From an uncultured Romboutsia sp. (GTDB lineage Bacteria > Bacillota > Clostridia > Peptostreptococcales > Peptostreptococcaceae), in contig CAJFPU010000002.1 of NCBI GenBank assembly GCA_904418825.1, positions 1 through 64,000 of the forward strand: 64,000 nucleotides of DNA, given 5' to 3'. Numbering within the stretch: the first letter of the stretch is position 1; every line of letters begins with the position of its first letter. Under the pieces are notes generated by a model. It had not been told where the DNA came from. It did not search any database and saw nothing but the letters and a program-made list of their open reading frames with translations. A program made the translations under genes and the position numbers. Shown in pieces: positions 42,037 to 52,246 of the stretch.

Positions 42037-43791
42037 TTGAAAATTTTATTAACAACATTAAATTCTAAGTTTATACATACCAATTTAGCTATAAGATATC
42101 TTAAAGAATTTGTAAAAGATTTAATAAAAGTAGATATAAGAGAGTATACAATAAATAATGACTTAGATTACATATTAAAGGATATATACAAAAATGACTA
42201 TGATATGATATTATTTTCTACATATATATGGAATGTAGGAGATATAGTTAAACTTTGTGAAAATATAAAAAAGATAAAACCGAGTACTATTATAGCACTA
42301 GGTGGACCGGAAGTAACTTATGATAGCGAAAACTCTATGGGAAAATACCCATTTGTAGATTACATATTATATGGTGAAGGGGAATTAGTATTTAGAGACT
42401 TAGTTATGTATCTTCAAGGTGATAAAAATATAGAAGATGTAGAAGGGATAGTATATAGAAAAGATAGTCAAATAATAGTAAATAGACCTAAAGAATTATT
42501 ACAAAACTTAGATGAAATACCAAGTCCTTATGAAAACTTAGATCCTAAAGAATATGAAAATAGAATTGTTTATTATGAAACATCAAGAGGATGTCCTTTT
42601 AATTGCCAATATTGCTTATCATCGACACTTAAAGGATTAAGATATTTTAGTATAGATAGAGTAAAAAAAGATCTAAAAGCTTTGATAGATGCAAGAGTAT
42701 CACAAATAAAATTTATAGATAGAACGTTTAATGCAAACAAGAAGTTTGCAAAAGAGATAATGAACTTCCTTATGGAAAATGATAATGATTATACTACATA
42801 TCACTTTGAGGTAACGGCACATTTATTAGATGATGATATGTTAGAATTTTTATCTAACTGTAAAGAGGGATTATTCCAATTTGAAATAGGTGTACAAACT
42901 ACTAATCAAAAAGTACTAGATGCTGTTGGAAGAAGAGATGATTTTAGTAAATTATCTAAAGTAGTTAAGAAGATAGCATCATATAGAAATATCCATCAAC
43001 ACCTAGATTTAATAGCAGGACTTCCTTATGAAGACTATGCTAGCTTTGAAAAATCATTTAATGATGTATTTAATTTAGGTATAGAACATTTACAGTTAGG
43101 ATTTTTAAAGATGATAAAAGGAACTGGAGTAAGAAAAACTGCAGATGAACATGGATATAAATATAAAGATTATCCTCCATATGAAGTTTTATATAATAAT
43201 TATATTTCCTACTCTCAGATTTTAAAATTAAAAGATATAGAAGAAATTCTAGAAAAATACTATAATTCTAAGAACTTTGTATTGTCTATGAAATATATAA
43301 TATTCAATTATTATAAAGAAAGTCCGTTTAAATTCTTTGAAGAATTTGCAACTTATTTTGATGAAAATGGATATTTTGATGTTGCTCAAGGTAAAAATCA
43401 ACTTTATAAAATATTATTAGACTTCTATAATACTGTAATAAATAAAGATAATGAATTATTTAATGATATATTAAAATATGACTATATATCATTAGGAAAG
43501 ACATCAAATTTACCACAATTCTTTAATAAATTTGATGTAGAAGATTTTAAAAATAGATGTCACGTATTTTTACAAGATGAAAATAATGTATCAAAGTATT
43601 TACCAGATTTTTATGATAAACCTGCAAAACATATTATAAAATATGTTCACTTTGAGCCTTTTAAATTTGATATACTAGAACTTAAAAAAGATATATATAA
43701 AGATATAGATAAAGAAGATAATATAATAATGTTTGTATATGATGATAAAAAAATATTTGAAAAATCAAAGTCTTATAGAGTTATTATCTAG
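42037..43791 (+). CDS. B12-binding-domain radical SAM protein (DUF4080-like; TTG start)
   Basis: GGPEVTYDSE..., radical SAM ETSRGCPFNCQYCLSS; GAGGTG RBS before TTG. Confidence 0.88.
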   Translation: MKILLTTLNSKFIHTNLAIRYLKEFVKDLIKVDIREYTINNDLDYILKDIYKNDYDMILFSTYIWNVGDIVKLCENIKKIKPSTIIALGGPEVTYDSENSMGKYPFVDYILYGEGELVFRDLVMYLQGDKNIEDVEGIVYRKDSQIIVNRPKELLQNLDEIPSPYENLDPKEYENRIVYYETSRGCPFNCQYCLSSTLKGLRYFSIDRVKKDLKALIDARVSQIKFIDRTFNANKKFAKEIMNFLMENDNDYTTYHFEVTAHLLDDDMLEFLSNCKEGLFQFEIGVQTTNQKVLDAVGRRDDFSKLSKVVKKIASYRNIHQHLDLIAGLPYEDYASFEKSFNDVFNLGIEHLQLGFLKMIKGTGVRKTADEHGYKYKDYPPYEVLYNNYISYSQILKLKDIEEILEKYYNSKNFVLSMKYIIFNYYKESPFKFFEEFATYFDENGYFDVAQGKNQLYKILLDFYNTVINKDNELFNDILKYDYISLGKTSNLPQFFNKFDVEDFKNRCHVFLQDENNVSKYLPDFYDKPAKHIIKYVHFEPFKFDILELKKDIYKDIDKEDNIIMFVYDDKKIFEKSKSYRVII

Positions 43792-43800
43792 GAGGTTAGT

Positions 43801-44943
43801 ATGAAATTTAAAATAGAAAAACATATATTAAAAAAAGCTGAAGAGCTATCTTTTATAACTATAAAACATGATAGTGAATTCAAAGTAGAAGGATATAATA
43901 TTCCAAGTGAAGGATTACAAGTACCTATAAAAAATGAAGTATTAGTAAAAGGTATAAAGGAAAAAACAGCACAAGATAATATAAATGCAATGTCTATTGC
44001 TGATGCAATGATATACATAATAGGTATAGATAGTCAGTTTAGATACAATGAAGAATATAAAAAGTTCTTAAATGCATTTAAAAATAAAGTAAACTTAGAT
44101 TTAAACGCATATATGGGATATATGTCTAGAAAATATTTTGATATTGGAGAATATACGGATTCTTTAATATACTTAAAAGCACTTATAACTATGAATAATG
44201 ATGATATAAATGGATTATATCACTATGCTATAGTATGTCAGGAAGTTGCTAAGAAGTATCAAAAAGATAATGATGATAAGGCTATGAATGATTTCTTATT
44301 AGAAGCATTAAATAAATTAGAAATGGTAATAGACTTAGATCCAGAATTTGCATTAGGATATTATCACCTAGGGTATCATTATTATAATCAAGGTCAATAT
44401 GTAAAAGCTAAAGTAATATGGGAAGAAGCATTAAAGTTAGGATTAGATGAAGATATAGTATCTGAAGTACAAGAAAATATAGGGAAAATGGATTTTAAAG
44501 TTCAATATGAAGAAGGCTATAATCTAGTATTCCAAGGAAGATGTGAAGAAGGATTAGAAAAATTATTACCTTTAGAAGAAGATCACTCTGATTGGTGGAA
44601 TTTATTATTTATGATTGGTCTAGCTTATAAAAATATGAATGAGATTGAGACTGCTAAAAAATATTTTGAAAAAATATTAGTAATAAAACCTCATCAAGTT
44701 GATACTATGGTTGAACTTGGTCTTTGCGAAGCTAGTACTTTTAATATGGAGAAGGCTATAGAATATTTTGAAACTGCTGCTAAAATAAAAGAAGATCCAG
44801 AAATTTTATGTAATTTAGGAATGGCATACTTAAATAATGGAGATTTAGATGATGCTATCTATTATATAGAGAGAGCATATGAGTTAGATCCACAAGATGA
44901 GATTACTATAGCATGCTTAAGAGAGTTAGATAAATATAGGTAA
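43801..44943 (+). CDS. Tetratricopeptide repeat protein
   Basis: Repeats such as LGYYHLGYHYYNQGQYVKAKVIWEEALKLG and EILCNLGMAYLNNGDLDDAIYYIERAYELDP. Confidence 0.85.
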   Translation: MKFKIEKHILKKAEELSFITIKHDSEFKVEGYNIPSEGLQVPIKNEVLVKGIKEKTAQDNINAMSIADAMIYIIGIDSQFRYNEEYKKFLNAFKNKVNLDLNAYMGYMSRKYFDIGEYTDSLIYLKALITMNNDDINGLYHYAIVCQEVAKKYQKDNDDKAMNDFLLEALNKLEMVIDLDPEFALGYYHLGYHYYNQGQYVKAKVIWEEALKLGLDEDIVSEVQENIGKMDFKVQYEEGYNLVFQGRCEEGLEKLLPLEEDHSDWWNLLFMIGLAYKNMNEIETAKKYFEKILVIKPHQVDTMVELGLCEASTFNMEKAIEYFETAAKIKEDPEILCNLGMAYLNNGDLDDAIYYIERAYELDPQDEITIACLRELDKYR

Positions 44944-44958
44944 AAATATATAAACTTT

Positions 44959-44988
44959 AAAACTTCTATTGGTTAATAGAAGTTTTTT
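44959..44988 (+). terminator. Rho-independent terminator
   Basis: AAAACTTCTATTGGTTAATAGAAGTTTTTTT. Confidence 0.88.
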
Positions 44989-45622
44989 TGTATAATTATA
45001 ATATAAAGATACAATACAGATATTTAAAAGTAATAAATAAAATATTTATAGTAAATTAATTTATAAATGATAGTATCTAATTTATTATAATTCTACTTAT
45101 ATAATTATACAGAAATAATATATATACTAATTTTTTTAAAGTTAAACTACTATAAAATAGAAAATTAATGATAAGTATGAAATATTTATCAGTTTTCAAA
45201 TATAATATTTGACATATATCATACAAATTTAAATATGTTGATAAAAATATTCGATTTCATGTAGCGCATTTATAAAAAATGATATAATATAAGAATAGAG
45301 ATAACGAGGAAAGAAAGACTAGAAAAATAAATCTTTATTTTGTGTTTTTTAGGGAATATATAATTAAAAAGATTTTGTCATAATCTTATATTAAATTAAA
45401 TATTTGCTATAGATAACAAAATTAGATACAAAGAAGATAGAAAATTTATAGTGTTAAATCTATATGTGTTATATATTAAAATTAAAATATCATAAATTCT
45501 GATAAAAATAATAAGTCTCCGTATGACACTATAAAAAATAATCCAATGGATTTTATTATGTACTGTAATTAAAATATCAGAATGCAATAACTATTTATAA
45601 ATTATATTGGAGGATGAGAATT

Positions 45623-47299
45623 ATGGGATTCAAATCAGATATTGAAATAGCTCAAGAAGCTAAACCACAAGATATAAGAAAAATAGCTAAAAAATTAGGT
45701 TTAGGAGAAGATGATATAGAATTATACGGTAAGTATAAAGCTAAAGTAGACTATAATTTATTAAAAAGAAGCAATGGCGGTAAAAAGGCAAAATTAATAT
45801 TAACTACAGCTATAAATCCAACTCCAGCAGGAGAAGGAAAAACTACAACAACTATAGGAGTTGCAGATGGATTAGCTAAATTGGGTAAAAATGCATTAGT
45901 TGCATTAAGAGAACCTTCTTTAGGACCTGTATTTGGTATTAAAGGTGGAGCAGCAGGTGGAGGATATGCACAAGTTGTTCCAATGGAAGATATAAATTTA
46001 CACTTTACAGGAGATTTTCATGCTATAGGAGCTGCAAATAATTTATTAGCTGCTATGTTAGATAATCATATTCATCAAGGTAATGAGTTAGAAATAGACT
46101 CTAGAAGTATAACTTGGAGAAGATGTGTGGATATGAATGATAGGCAGTTAAGAAATATTGTTGATGGACTAGGTTCAAGAGTAGATGGTGTAGCTAGAGA
46201 AGATGGGTTTGATATAACAGTTGCTTCAGAAGTAATGGCTGCTTTCTGTTTAGCAAGTGATATAGCTGATTTAAAGGCGAGATTAGGAAGAATAATAGTA
46301 GCATATAACTTCAAAGGGGAACCGATAACTGCTGAGCAATTAAAAGCTAATGGAGCTATGGCAGCATTGCTAAAAGATGCATTAAAGCCAAATTTAGTTC
46401 AAACATTAGAAGGAACACCTGCATTTGTTCATGGAGGACCATTTGCAAATATTGCTCATGGATGCAACTCTGTTATAGCTACAAGAATGGCTATGCATTT
46501 TGCTGATTATGTAGTAACTGAAGGAGGATTTGGTGCTGATTTAGGTGCTGAAAAATTTATTGATATAAAATGTAGAATGGCTAATTTAAAGCCTGATGCA
46601 GTTATAATAGTTGCTACAGTAAGAGCGCTAAAATACAATGGTGGAGTACCAAAAGATCAATTAGAAAATGAAAACTTAGAAGCATTAGAAGCAGGTCTTC
46701 CAAATTTATTAAAGCATCTTGAAAACATAACTCAAGTATTTAAGTTACCAGCAGTAGTAGCTATAAATAAATTTCAAACTGATACAGAAGCAGAAATTAA
46801 TTTAATAAAAGAAAAATGTAAAGAACTAGGTGTTAACGTTGCTTTATCTCAAGTATGGGAAAAAGGTGGACAAGGTGGAATTGAACTTGCCAAAGAAGTT
46901 ATAAGATTAGCTAATGAGCCAAATGAATTTGAATTTTGCTATGAAGATGAATTAACTATAGAAGAAAAAATAAATGCTATAGCTACTAAGATATATGGAG
47001 CTGATGGTGTAGATTTTACTCCACAAGCAAAAAAAGAATTAGAAAAATTAGAAAAATTAGGATTCTCACATATGCCAATATGTATGGCAAAGACGCAATA
47101 TTCTTTAACGGATGATCAAACTAAATTAGGTAGACCGACAGGATTTAGAATAACAGTTAGACAATTAACAGTTTCAGCAGGTGCTGGATTTATAGTTGCT
47201 TTAACTGGTTCGATATTGAAGATGCCAGGTCTTCCAAAAGTTCCAGCAGCTGAAAGGATAGATGTTAATGAAAATGGAGTAATATCTGGATTATTTTAA
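45623..47299 (+). CDS. fhs: Formate-tetrahydrofolate ligase
   Basis: [63 protein letters not shown] 45623 preferred for GGAGG spacing. Confidence 0.96.
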   Translation: MGFKSDIEIAQEAKPQDIRKIAKKLGLGEDDIELYGKYKAKVDYNLLKRSNGGKKAKLILTTAINPTPAGEGKTTTTIGVADGLAKLGKNALVALREPSLGPVFGIKGGAAGGGYAQVVPMEDINLHFTGDFHAIGAANNLLAAMLDNHIHQGNELEIDSRSITWRRCVDMNDRQLRNIVDGLGSRVDGVAREDGFDITVASEVMAAFCLASDIADLKARLGRIIVAYNFKGEPITAEQLKANGAMAALLKDALKPNLVQTLEGTPAFVHGGPFANIAHGCNSVIATRMAMHFADYVVTEGGFGADLGAEKFIDIKCRMANLKPDAVIIVATVRALKYNGGVPKDQLENENLEALEAGLPNLLKHLENITQVFKLPAVVAINKFQTDTEAEINLIKEKCKELGVNVALSQVWEKGGQGGIELAKEVIRLANEPNEFEFCYEDELTIEEKINAIATKIYGADGVDFTPQAKKELEKLEKLGFSHMPICMAKTQYSLTDDQTKLGRPTGFRITVRQLTVSAGAGFIVALTGSILKMPGLPKVPAAERIDVNENGVISGLF

Positions 47300-47569
47300 T
47301 AAATAATAATTTAGAATATGAAAATTTTTATATTTATGTATTATTTACGAATACTAATATTATATGATTAGTTAAATTTTTACTATAAATTGAAATTAAA
47401 TAACACTAATTATTAATACCTATACTAAAAAGAAGATAAAAGAAAAATTTTATTATTCTTAATACAATCTTATTATATATATAAATTATAATATAGCTTA
47501 AGAAATAAAAAATAACTTATTGATATTATATATAATAATATGGTATATTATTTTAATATGACAACTAAA

Positions 47570-47735
47570 AAATATTATAGATGCTTACAACGTAAGTTAA
47601 AAGGGAAAAAGGTTAAAATCCTTTGCAGCACCCGCTACTGTAATGTGGACGAAAGTTTCAAACCACTGTGAATATTCATGGGAAGGGAAATTAGTAGGAT
47701 GAAGCTAAGCCAGGATACCTGCCTATAGTATATAG
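47570..47735 (+). promoter_or_regulatory. Cobalamin (B12) riboswitch
   Basis: GCAGCACCCGCTACTGTAATGTGGACGAA core and B12-box-like AGCCAGGATACCTGCCT (47708-47724). Confidence 0.92.
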
Positions 47736-47808
47736 AAATTCTTCGGGGATGGGGAATGTTCTTATTTATAATATATAGTAAAGTTGTATTATTATATATG
47801 TTTGTATA

Positions 47809-47835
47809 AGCTCATCATATCCTGATGGGCTTTTA
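47809..47835 (+). terminator. Terminator hairpin of the riboswitch expression platform
   Basis: AGCTCATCA-TATCC-TGATGGGCT-TTTAA. Confidence 0.75.
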
Positions 47836-48001
47836 ATATGCCTTTAAGCAAATCATTGAATAAACAAAAACTTATCTTTAAAAATACTTTAGTTGATATA
47901 CTAAAGCATTTTTACTATTAAGAAGATTATATTATTTAAATACTTGTTAGTAAGTTTGAAAATATATTTATATCAATTCATTTGATTTGAGCGTAAAAAT
48001 A

Positions 48002-48057
48002 TTTTTAGCAACGGATGAAGTCGTTATCGACATAAGTAAAGCGAAATTTTTACTTTT
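48002..48057. repeat. Dispersed intergenic element, copy 2
   Basis: TTTTTAGCAACGGATGAAGTCGTTATCGACATAAGTAAAGCGAAATTTTTACTTTT; see copy 1 at 34127-34203. Confidence 0.65.
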
Positions 48058-48373
48058 GGTTTAAAATAATAATTTAAAGTAAGTTTGTTATATGTTAGAT
48101 TCTATATATAATATACCTATCCCTGCATGTGATTTTATAATAACTCATTTCAGTAAATATTTTGAATAAAAATATTAGTATTGTGTAAAACCTGCAAACT
48201 CTAATTTTTATTTAATATTGTTCTTTGTAAAATAAATTACTTTATAAAAAAATAGTTTTATCTAATTGAATAAATACAATTTTATTAAAATGTACAATTA
48301 AGCTAGACATGACTGAACTGAAATAAAATTATATAATTCTATATTAATATTAATAATAAATGGAGGAACTTAA

Positions 48374-49384
48374 ATGGTAAATTTAAAAAGAAGTATATCG
48401 ATAGTGTTAAGCACAATTTTAATTTTAGGACTTACAGCTTGTGATGGAAAAACAACAGATAAAGAAGCAGAGGACGTTATAAAGGAAAGTTCAAATTCAC
48501 ATTATCCTGTAACTATAACTACATATAATTATGAAAAAGAGCCAGTTGAAATAACTTTTGAAAAAGAGCCAGAAAATGTAGTAGCAGTATATCAGAATTC
48601 GATAGAAACTATGTTAGCATTAGGTTTAGAAGATAAAATAAAATTAGCAGCTGGTTTAGATCATGATGTTAAAGATGAATATAAAGAAGCTTTTAGCAAG
48701 GTAAACTACTCAAAGGAGTTTACACCAGATAAAGAAACTGTAATAATGTCTCAACCAGATTTCATATTATCATGGTATTCGTTATTTGAAGATAAAAATT
48801 TAGGAGATGTTGATTATTGGCATGAAAATGGAATAAATACATATATGTCTCTAAATAGTGGTGCGGCATCAGATAGAACAGTAGATAATGAAATAACAGA
48901 TATATTAAACTTAGGAAAAATATTTAATGTTGAAGAAAAGGCTCAAGCTTTAGTTGATGAGATAAACAATGGTATAGATAGTGTAGTAAGTAAGGTAAAC
49001 AATCAGGACAAGCAAACTACATTAATAATTGAGTATATGGATGGTCAAATATATACTTATGGAGCAAAAACACTAGGTGGAGATATGATATCTAAATTAG
49101 GTGGAGAATTATTAAATCCTGAAGGTGGAAATATAACTGAAGAAGATTTAATAAAATTAAATCCAGACTCTATATTTGTAGTATATATGGATAGGAGCGA
49201 TGAAACAGTAGCTCAAAGTGAAGTAGATAAAGTATTAAAAAATCCAGCGCTTGCTAGTTTAGATGCTGTTAAAAATAAAAGAGTAAATTCTATAGCACTA
49301 GGAGAAATGTATTGTAGTGGAATAAGAACTATAGATGGTATAAATACATTTGCAAATGGATTGTATCCACAATTAAGTAAGTAG
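48374..49384 (+). CDS. ABC transporter substrate-binding lipoprotein, BtuF/FepB-like (probably corrinoid)
   Basis: Lipobox LGLTAC, periplasmic-binding fold motifs, downstream of B12 riboswitch and followed by FecCD permease and ATPase. Confidence 0.85.
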   Translation: MVNLKRSISIVLSTILILGLTACDGKTTDKEAEDVIKESSNSHYPVTITTYNYEKEPVEITFEKEPENVVAVYQNSIETMLALGLEDKIKLAAGLDHDVKDEYKEAFSKVNYSKEFTPDKETVIMSQPDFILSWYSLFEDKNLGDVDYWHENGINTYMSLNSGAASDRTVDNEITDILNLGKIFNVEEKAQALVDEINNGIDSVVSKVNNQDKQTTLIIEYMDGQIYTYGAKTLGGDMISKLGGELLNPEGGNITEEDLIKLNPDSIFVVYMDRSDETVAQSEVDKVLKNPALASLDAVKNKRVNSIALGEMYCSGIRTIDGINTFANGLYPQLSK

Positions 49385-49393
49385 GAGATATTT

Positions 49394-50485
49394 ATGCAAA
49401 TACAACTAAACACATTAAAAAAAAAGCTTAATATATTTAAAGAGACACCTATTTATATAGGTGTTTCTGTTGTATTATTAATATTACTAATTTTATCTAT
49501 TGGATTTGCAGTTACACTAGGATCAGTAGATATAAGTATAAAAGAAGTATACGAAATTATTTTTAACAAATTACTTGCATTGATTGGCAATGATACAATA
49601 AAAAGTGGACCTGTTCACGATGTAGTTTGGCTTATAAGATTACCAAGAATAATATTAGCACTATGTGTAGGGATGGGATTATCAGTTGTAGGTATTATAA
49701 TGCAGGCGATAGTAAAAAATCCATTAGCAGATCCTTATATATTAGGAATATCATCAGGCGCATCCTTAGGAGCAACTATGGCAATAATGCTTGGCGTAGG
49801 ATCTATATTTGGAAGTAATTCTATAGGTATAGCAGGATTTTTAGGGGCATTTATAGTATCTATGTTAGTGCTAATTATAGCTAATATAGGAGGTAGGGCA
49901 AATTCTGTAAAGCTTCTACTTGGGGGTATGGCTTTAAGTTCTATATGTAGTGCATTTTCAAGCTTTATAGTATACTTTGCTAATGATGCTCAAGGAATGC
50001 AAAAGATAACTTTTTGGTTGATGGGAAGTGTATCAGGAGCAAAATGGGAAGATATAATATTTATATTACCTATGATACTATTAGGAATTGTATTTTTTAT
50101 GACTCAATATAGAGTATTAAATTTAATGCTATTAGGAGATGATGTAGCAGTAACTTTAGGAACTGATTTACATAAATATCGACATATTTATTTAATAATA
50201 ACATCTTTAATGATAGGTATGCTTGTATATTCATCTGGTATGATTGGATTTGTAGGGCTAATTATACCCCATATAGTTAGAATGATATTTGGTACAGATC
50301 ATAAAAAAATAATACCAATAGCATCTATTCTTGGAGGTATATTTGTAATATGGGCAGATGTTTTATCAAGAACTTTAATAGAAGGAACCGAAATACCTAT
50401 TGGAATATTGATTTCTATGATAGGGGCGCCTTGCTTTATATGGTTAATGATAAAAAATACCTATGGTTTTGGAGGTAAAAACTAA
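49394..50485 (+). CDS. FecCD/BtuC-family ABC transporter permease
   Basis: RLPRIILALCVGMGLSVVGIIMQAIVKNPLADPYILGISSGASLGA. Confidence 0.93.
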   Translation: MQIQLNTLKKKLNIFKETPIYIGVSVVLLILLILSIGFAVTLGSVDISIKEVYEIIFNKLLALIGNDTIKSGPVHDVVWLIRLPRIILALCVGMGLSVVGIIMQAIVKNPLADPYILGISSGASLGATMAIMLGVGSIFGSNSIGIAGFLGAFIVSMLVLIIANIGGRANSVKLLLGGMALSSICSAFSSFIVYFANDAQGMQKITFWLMGSVSGAKWEDIIFILPMILLGIVFFMTQYRVLNLMLLGDDVAVTLGTDLHKYRHIYLIITSLMIGMLVYSSGMIGFVGLIIPHIVRMIFGTDHKKIIPIASILGGIFVIWADVLSRTLIEGTEIPIGILISMIGAPCFIWLMIKNTYGFGGKN

Positions 50486-51255
50486 TGCATATAAAAACAG
50501 AAGATATTAAAGTAAAAATAGGTAAAAAAGATATACTAAAAGGTATAAATATAGATGTTAAAGATAAAGAATTTATAGGTATAATAGGTCCAAATGGAAG
50601 TGGAAAATCTACATTTCTAAAATGTTTATATAGAAATTTAAAACCAACAAGTGGAGTAATAAAATTAGATGATATTGATTTATCTAATATTACAGTAAAA
50701 GAAAGTGCGAAAAAAATAGCTGTTGTTGCTCAGCATAATTACTATAATTTTGATTTTAGTGTGCTAGATATAGTATTAATGGGCAGATCTCCTCATAAAA
50801 AGATAATGGAAAGAGACTCTAAAGATGATTATGAAATTGTAGAAAATGTTCTTAGAAAAGTAGATATGATAGAGTACAAAGATAGAAACTTTAGTTCACT
50901 ATCAGGAGGAGAACAACAACGTATTATACTTGCTAGAGCATTAGCTCAAGATACTGAATGTTTAATACTTGATGAACCTACAAATCATTTAGATATAAAA
51001 TATCAATTACAATTAATGAATATATTAAAGAGTTTAGAAATAGAAGTAATTGCTGCTATTCATGATTTAAATATAGCTCTTATGTATTGTGATAAGATTT
51101 ATGTTTTAAAAGATGGAAATATAATAGCATATGGAAATCCTAATGAGATTTTAACTAGAGAATTAATAAAAGAAGTATATGAAGTAGATTCTATAATTAA
51201 TAAAGATAAAAAAGGAAATATTTTAAGTATATCTTATAAATCATATATAAAATAG
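50485..51255 (+). CDS. ABC transporter ATP-binding protein (BtuD/FecE-like)
   Basis: GPNGSGKSTFLKCLYRNLKPTSG; LSGGEQQRIILARALAQD; LDEPTNHLDI. Confidence 0.93.
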   Translation: MHIKTEDIKVKIGKKDILKGINIDVKDKEFIGIIGPNGSGKSTFLKCLYRNLKPTSGVIKLDDIDLSNITVKESAKKIAVVAQHNYYNFDFSVLDIVLMGRSPHKKIMERDSKDDYEIVENVLRKVDMIEYKDRNFSSLSGGEQQRIILARALAQDTECLILDEPTNHLDIKYQLQLMNILKSLEIEVIAAIHDLNIALMYCDKIYVLKDGNIIAYGNPNEILTRELIKEVYEVDSIINKDKKGNILSISYKSYIK

Positions 51256-51316
51256 AGTACAATATTCTTTCTTTATATAAACATAGTAAAATTTTTCAAA
51301 AAATTTATATAAACTA

Positions 51317-51345
51317 TTGACTGGATTATCATTAACTTATATAAT
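51317..51345 (+). promoter_or_regulatory. Sigma-A-type promoter of tRNA-Ser
   Basis: TTGACT-N17-TATAAT, 19 nt upstream of the tRNA 5' end. Confidence 0.8.
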
Positions 51346-51364
51346 TAAAGTATAAGTTAAATAA

Positions 51365-51457
51365 GGAGAAGTACTCAAGTGGCTAAAGAGGAACCCCTGC
51401 TAAGGGTTTAGGCTGGGTTATACTGGTGCGAGGGTTCGAATCCCTCCTTCTCCGCCA
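51365..51457 (+). tRNA. tRNA-Ser(GCU), CCA encoded
   Basis: GGAGAAG...CTTCTCC-G-CCA acceptor, anticodon loop CTGCTAA, long variable arm, T-loop GGGTTCGAATCCC. Confidence 0.96.
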
Positions 51458-51460
51458 GTT

Positions 51461-51490
51461 AAAAGACTATGAATCTCATAGTCTTTTTTT
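51461..51490 (+). terminator. Rho-independent terminator
   Basis: AAAAGACTATGAATCTCATAGTCTTTTTTT. Confidence 0.9.
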
Positions 51491-51565
51491 ATTTATAAAT
51501 TAATAAAAATTTTATATACAATAGATATAATGTATGAAATAAAGTACTATTATAAAATATTTAAC

Positions 51566-52140
51566 TTATTTTTTAATATCTTTTATTTTGAAGAGTATAT
51601 CTAAGTAATAAATATCTTCATAATTATGAAGAAGTATTTTTTCTTTTAAATCTATATCTTGATTATTAGAATAATTTTTATATAAATTAATACTTTATTT
51701 TACGGAAATAGTATCTTCTCTATAAATACCAAGGTATTTTTCTATAGTTTTTAGTTTACAATCAGATAGAGAGATTTTTCCTTAAAAGGTTTTATAAGTT
51801 TAAGGATATCAATATCATTGTTTTTAGACAGCGAAAAATCAATATTATGCTTTTTTAGCCGATTATTTAAGAATGGAATATCAAAATTTGATCCATTAAA
51901 AGTAATGTGATTTTGATAATTTTTTATACAATTGATAAAAGCAAGTAGAAGTTCTTTTTCATCATTTTCTGTATTAGCAAAAAATTGCTTAATAATAGTT
52001 TTATTATTTTTATTAAAAAGGATTCCTATCAAAATAACTTTACAATAATTTGAGTTAAGACCTGTGGTTTCTATATCAAATACTAAATGATTAGGAGGAA
52101 TATCTATTAATTCATCTAAAGTTTTAGTTATTACTTCCAT
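51566..52140 (-). pseudogene. Decayed RNase H-like 3'-5' exonuclease (YprB-like); N-terminal ORF 51751-52140
   Basis: ORF has VFDIETTGLNSNYCKVILIGI...ITFNGSNFDIPFLNNRL then stops; the next frame continues the family-like LSDCKLKTIEKYLGIYREDTISVK*SINLYKNYSNNQDIDLKEKILLHNYEDIYYLDILFKIKDIKK. Confidence 0.8.
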
Positions 52141-52246
52141 AAAATTTCTCCTTTATCCAATTATATATTATAATAATTATTAGGTTAATCTAAAATGCGT
52201 AATAATAGTATAAATGAAATAAATAATACTTCAAGGTAGGTAGTAA

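Noticed and set aside
49627-49818. 63-aa ORF inside the permease gene
   Set aside because: Same-strand out-of-frame ORF in a confident CDS.
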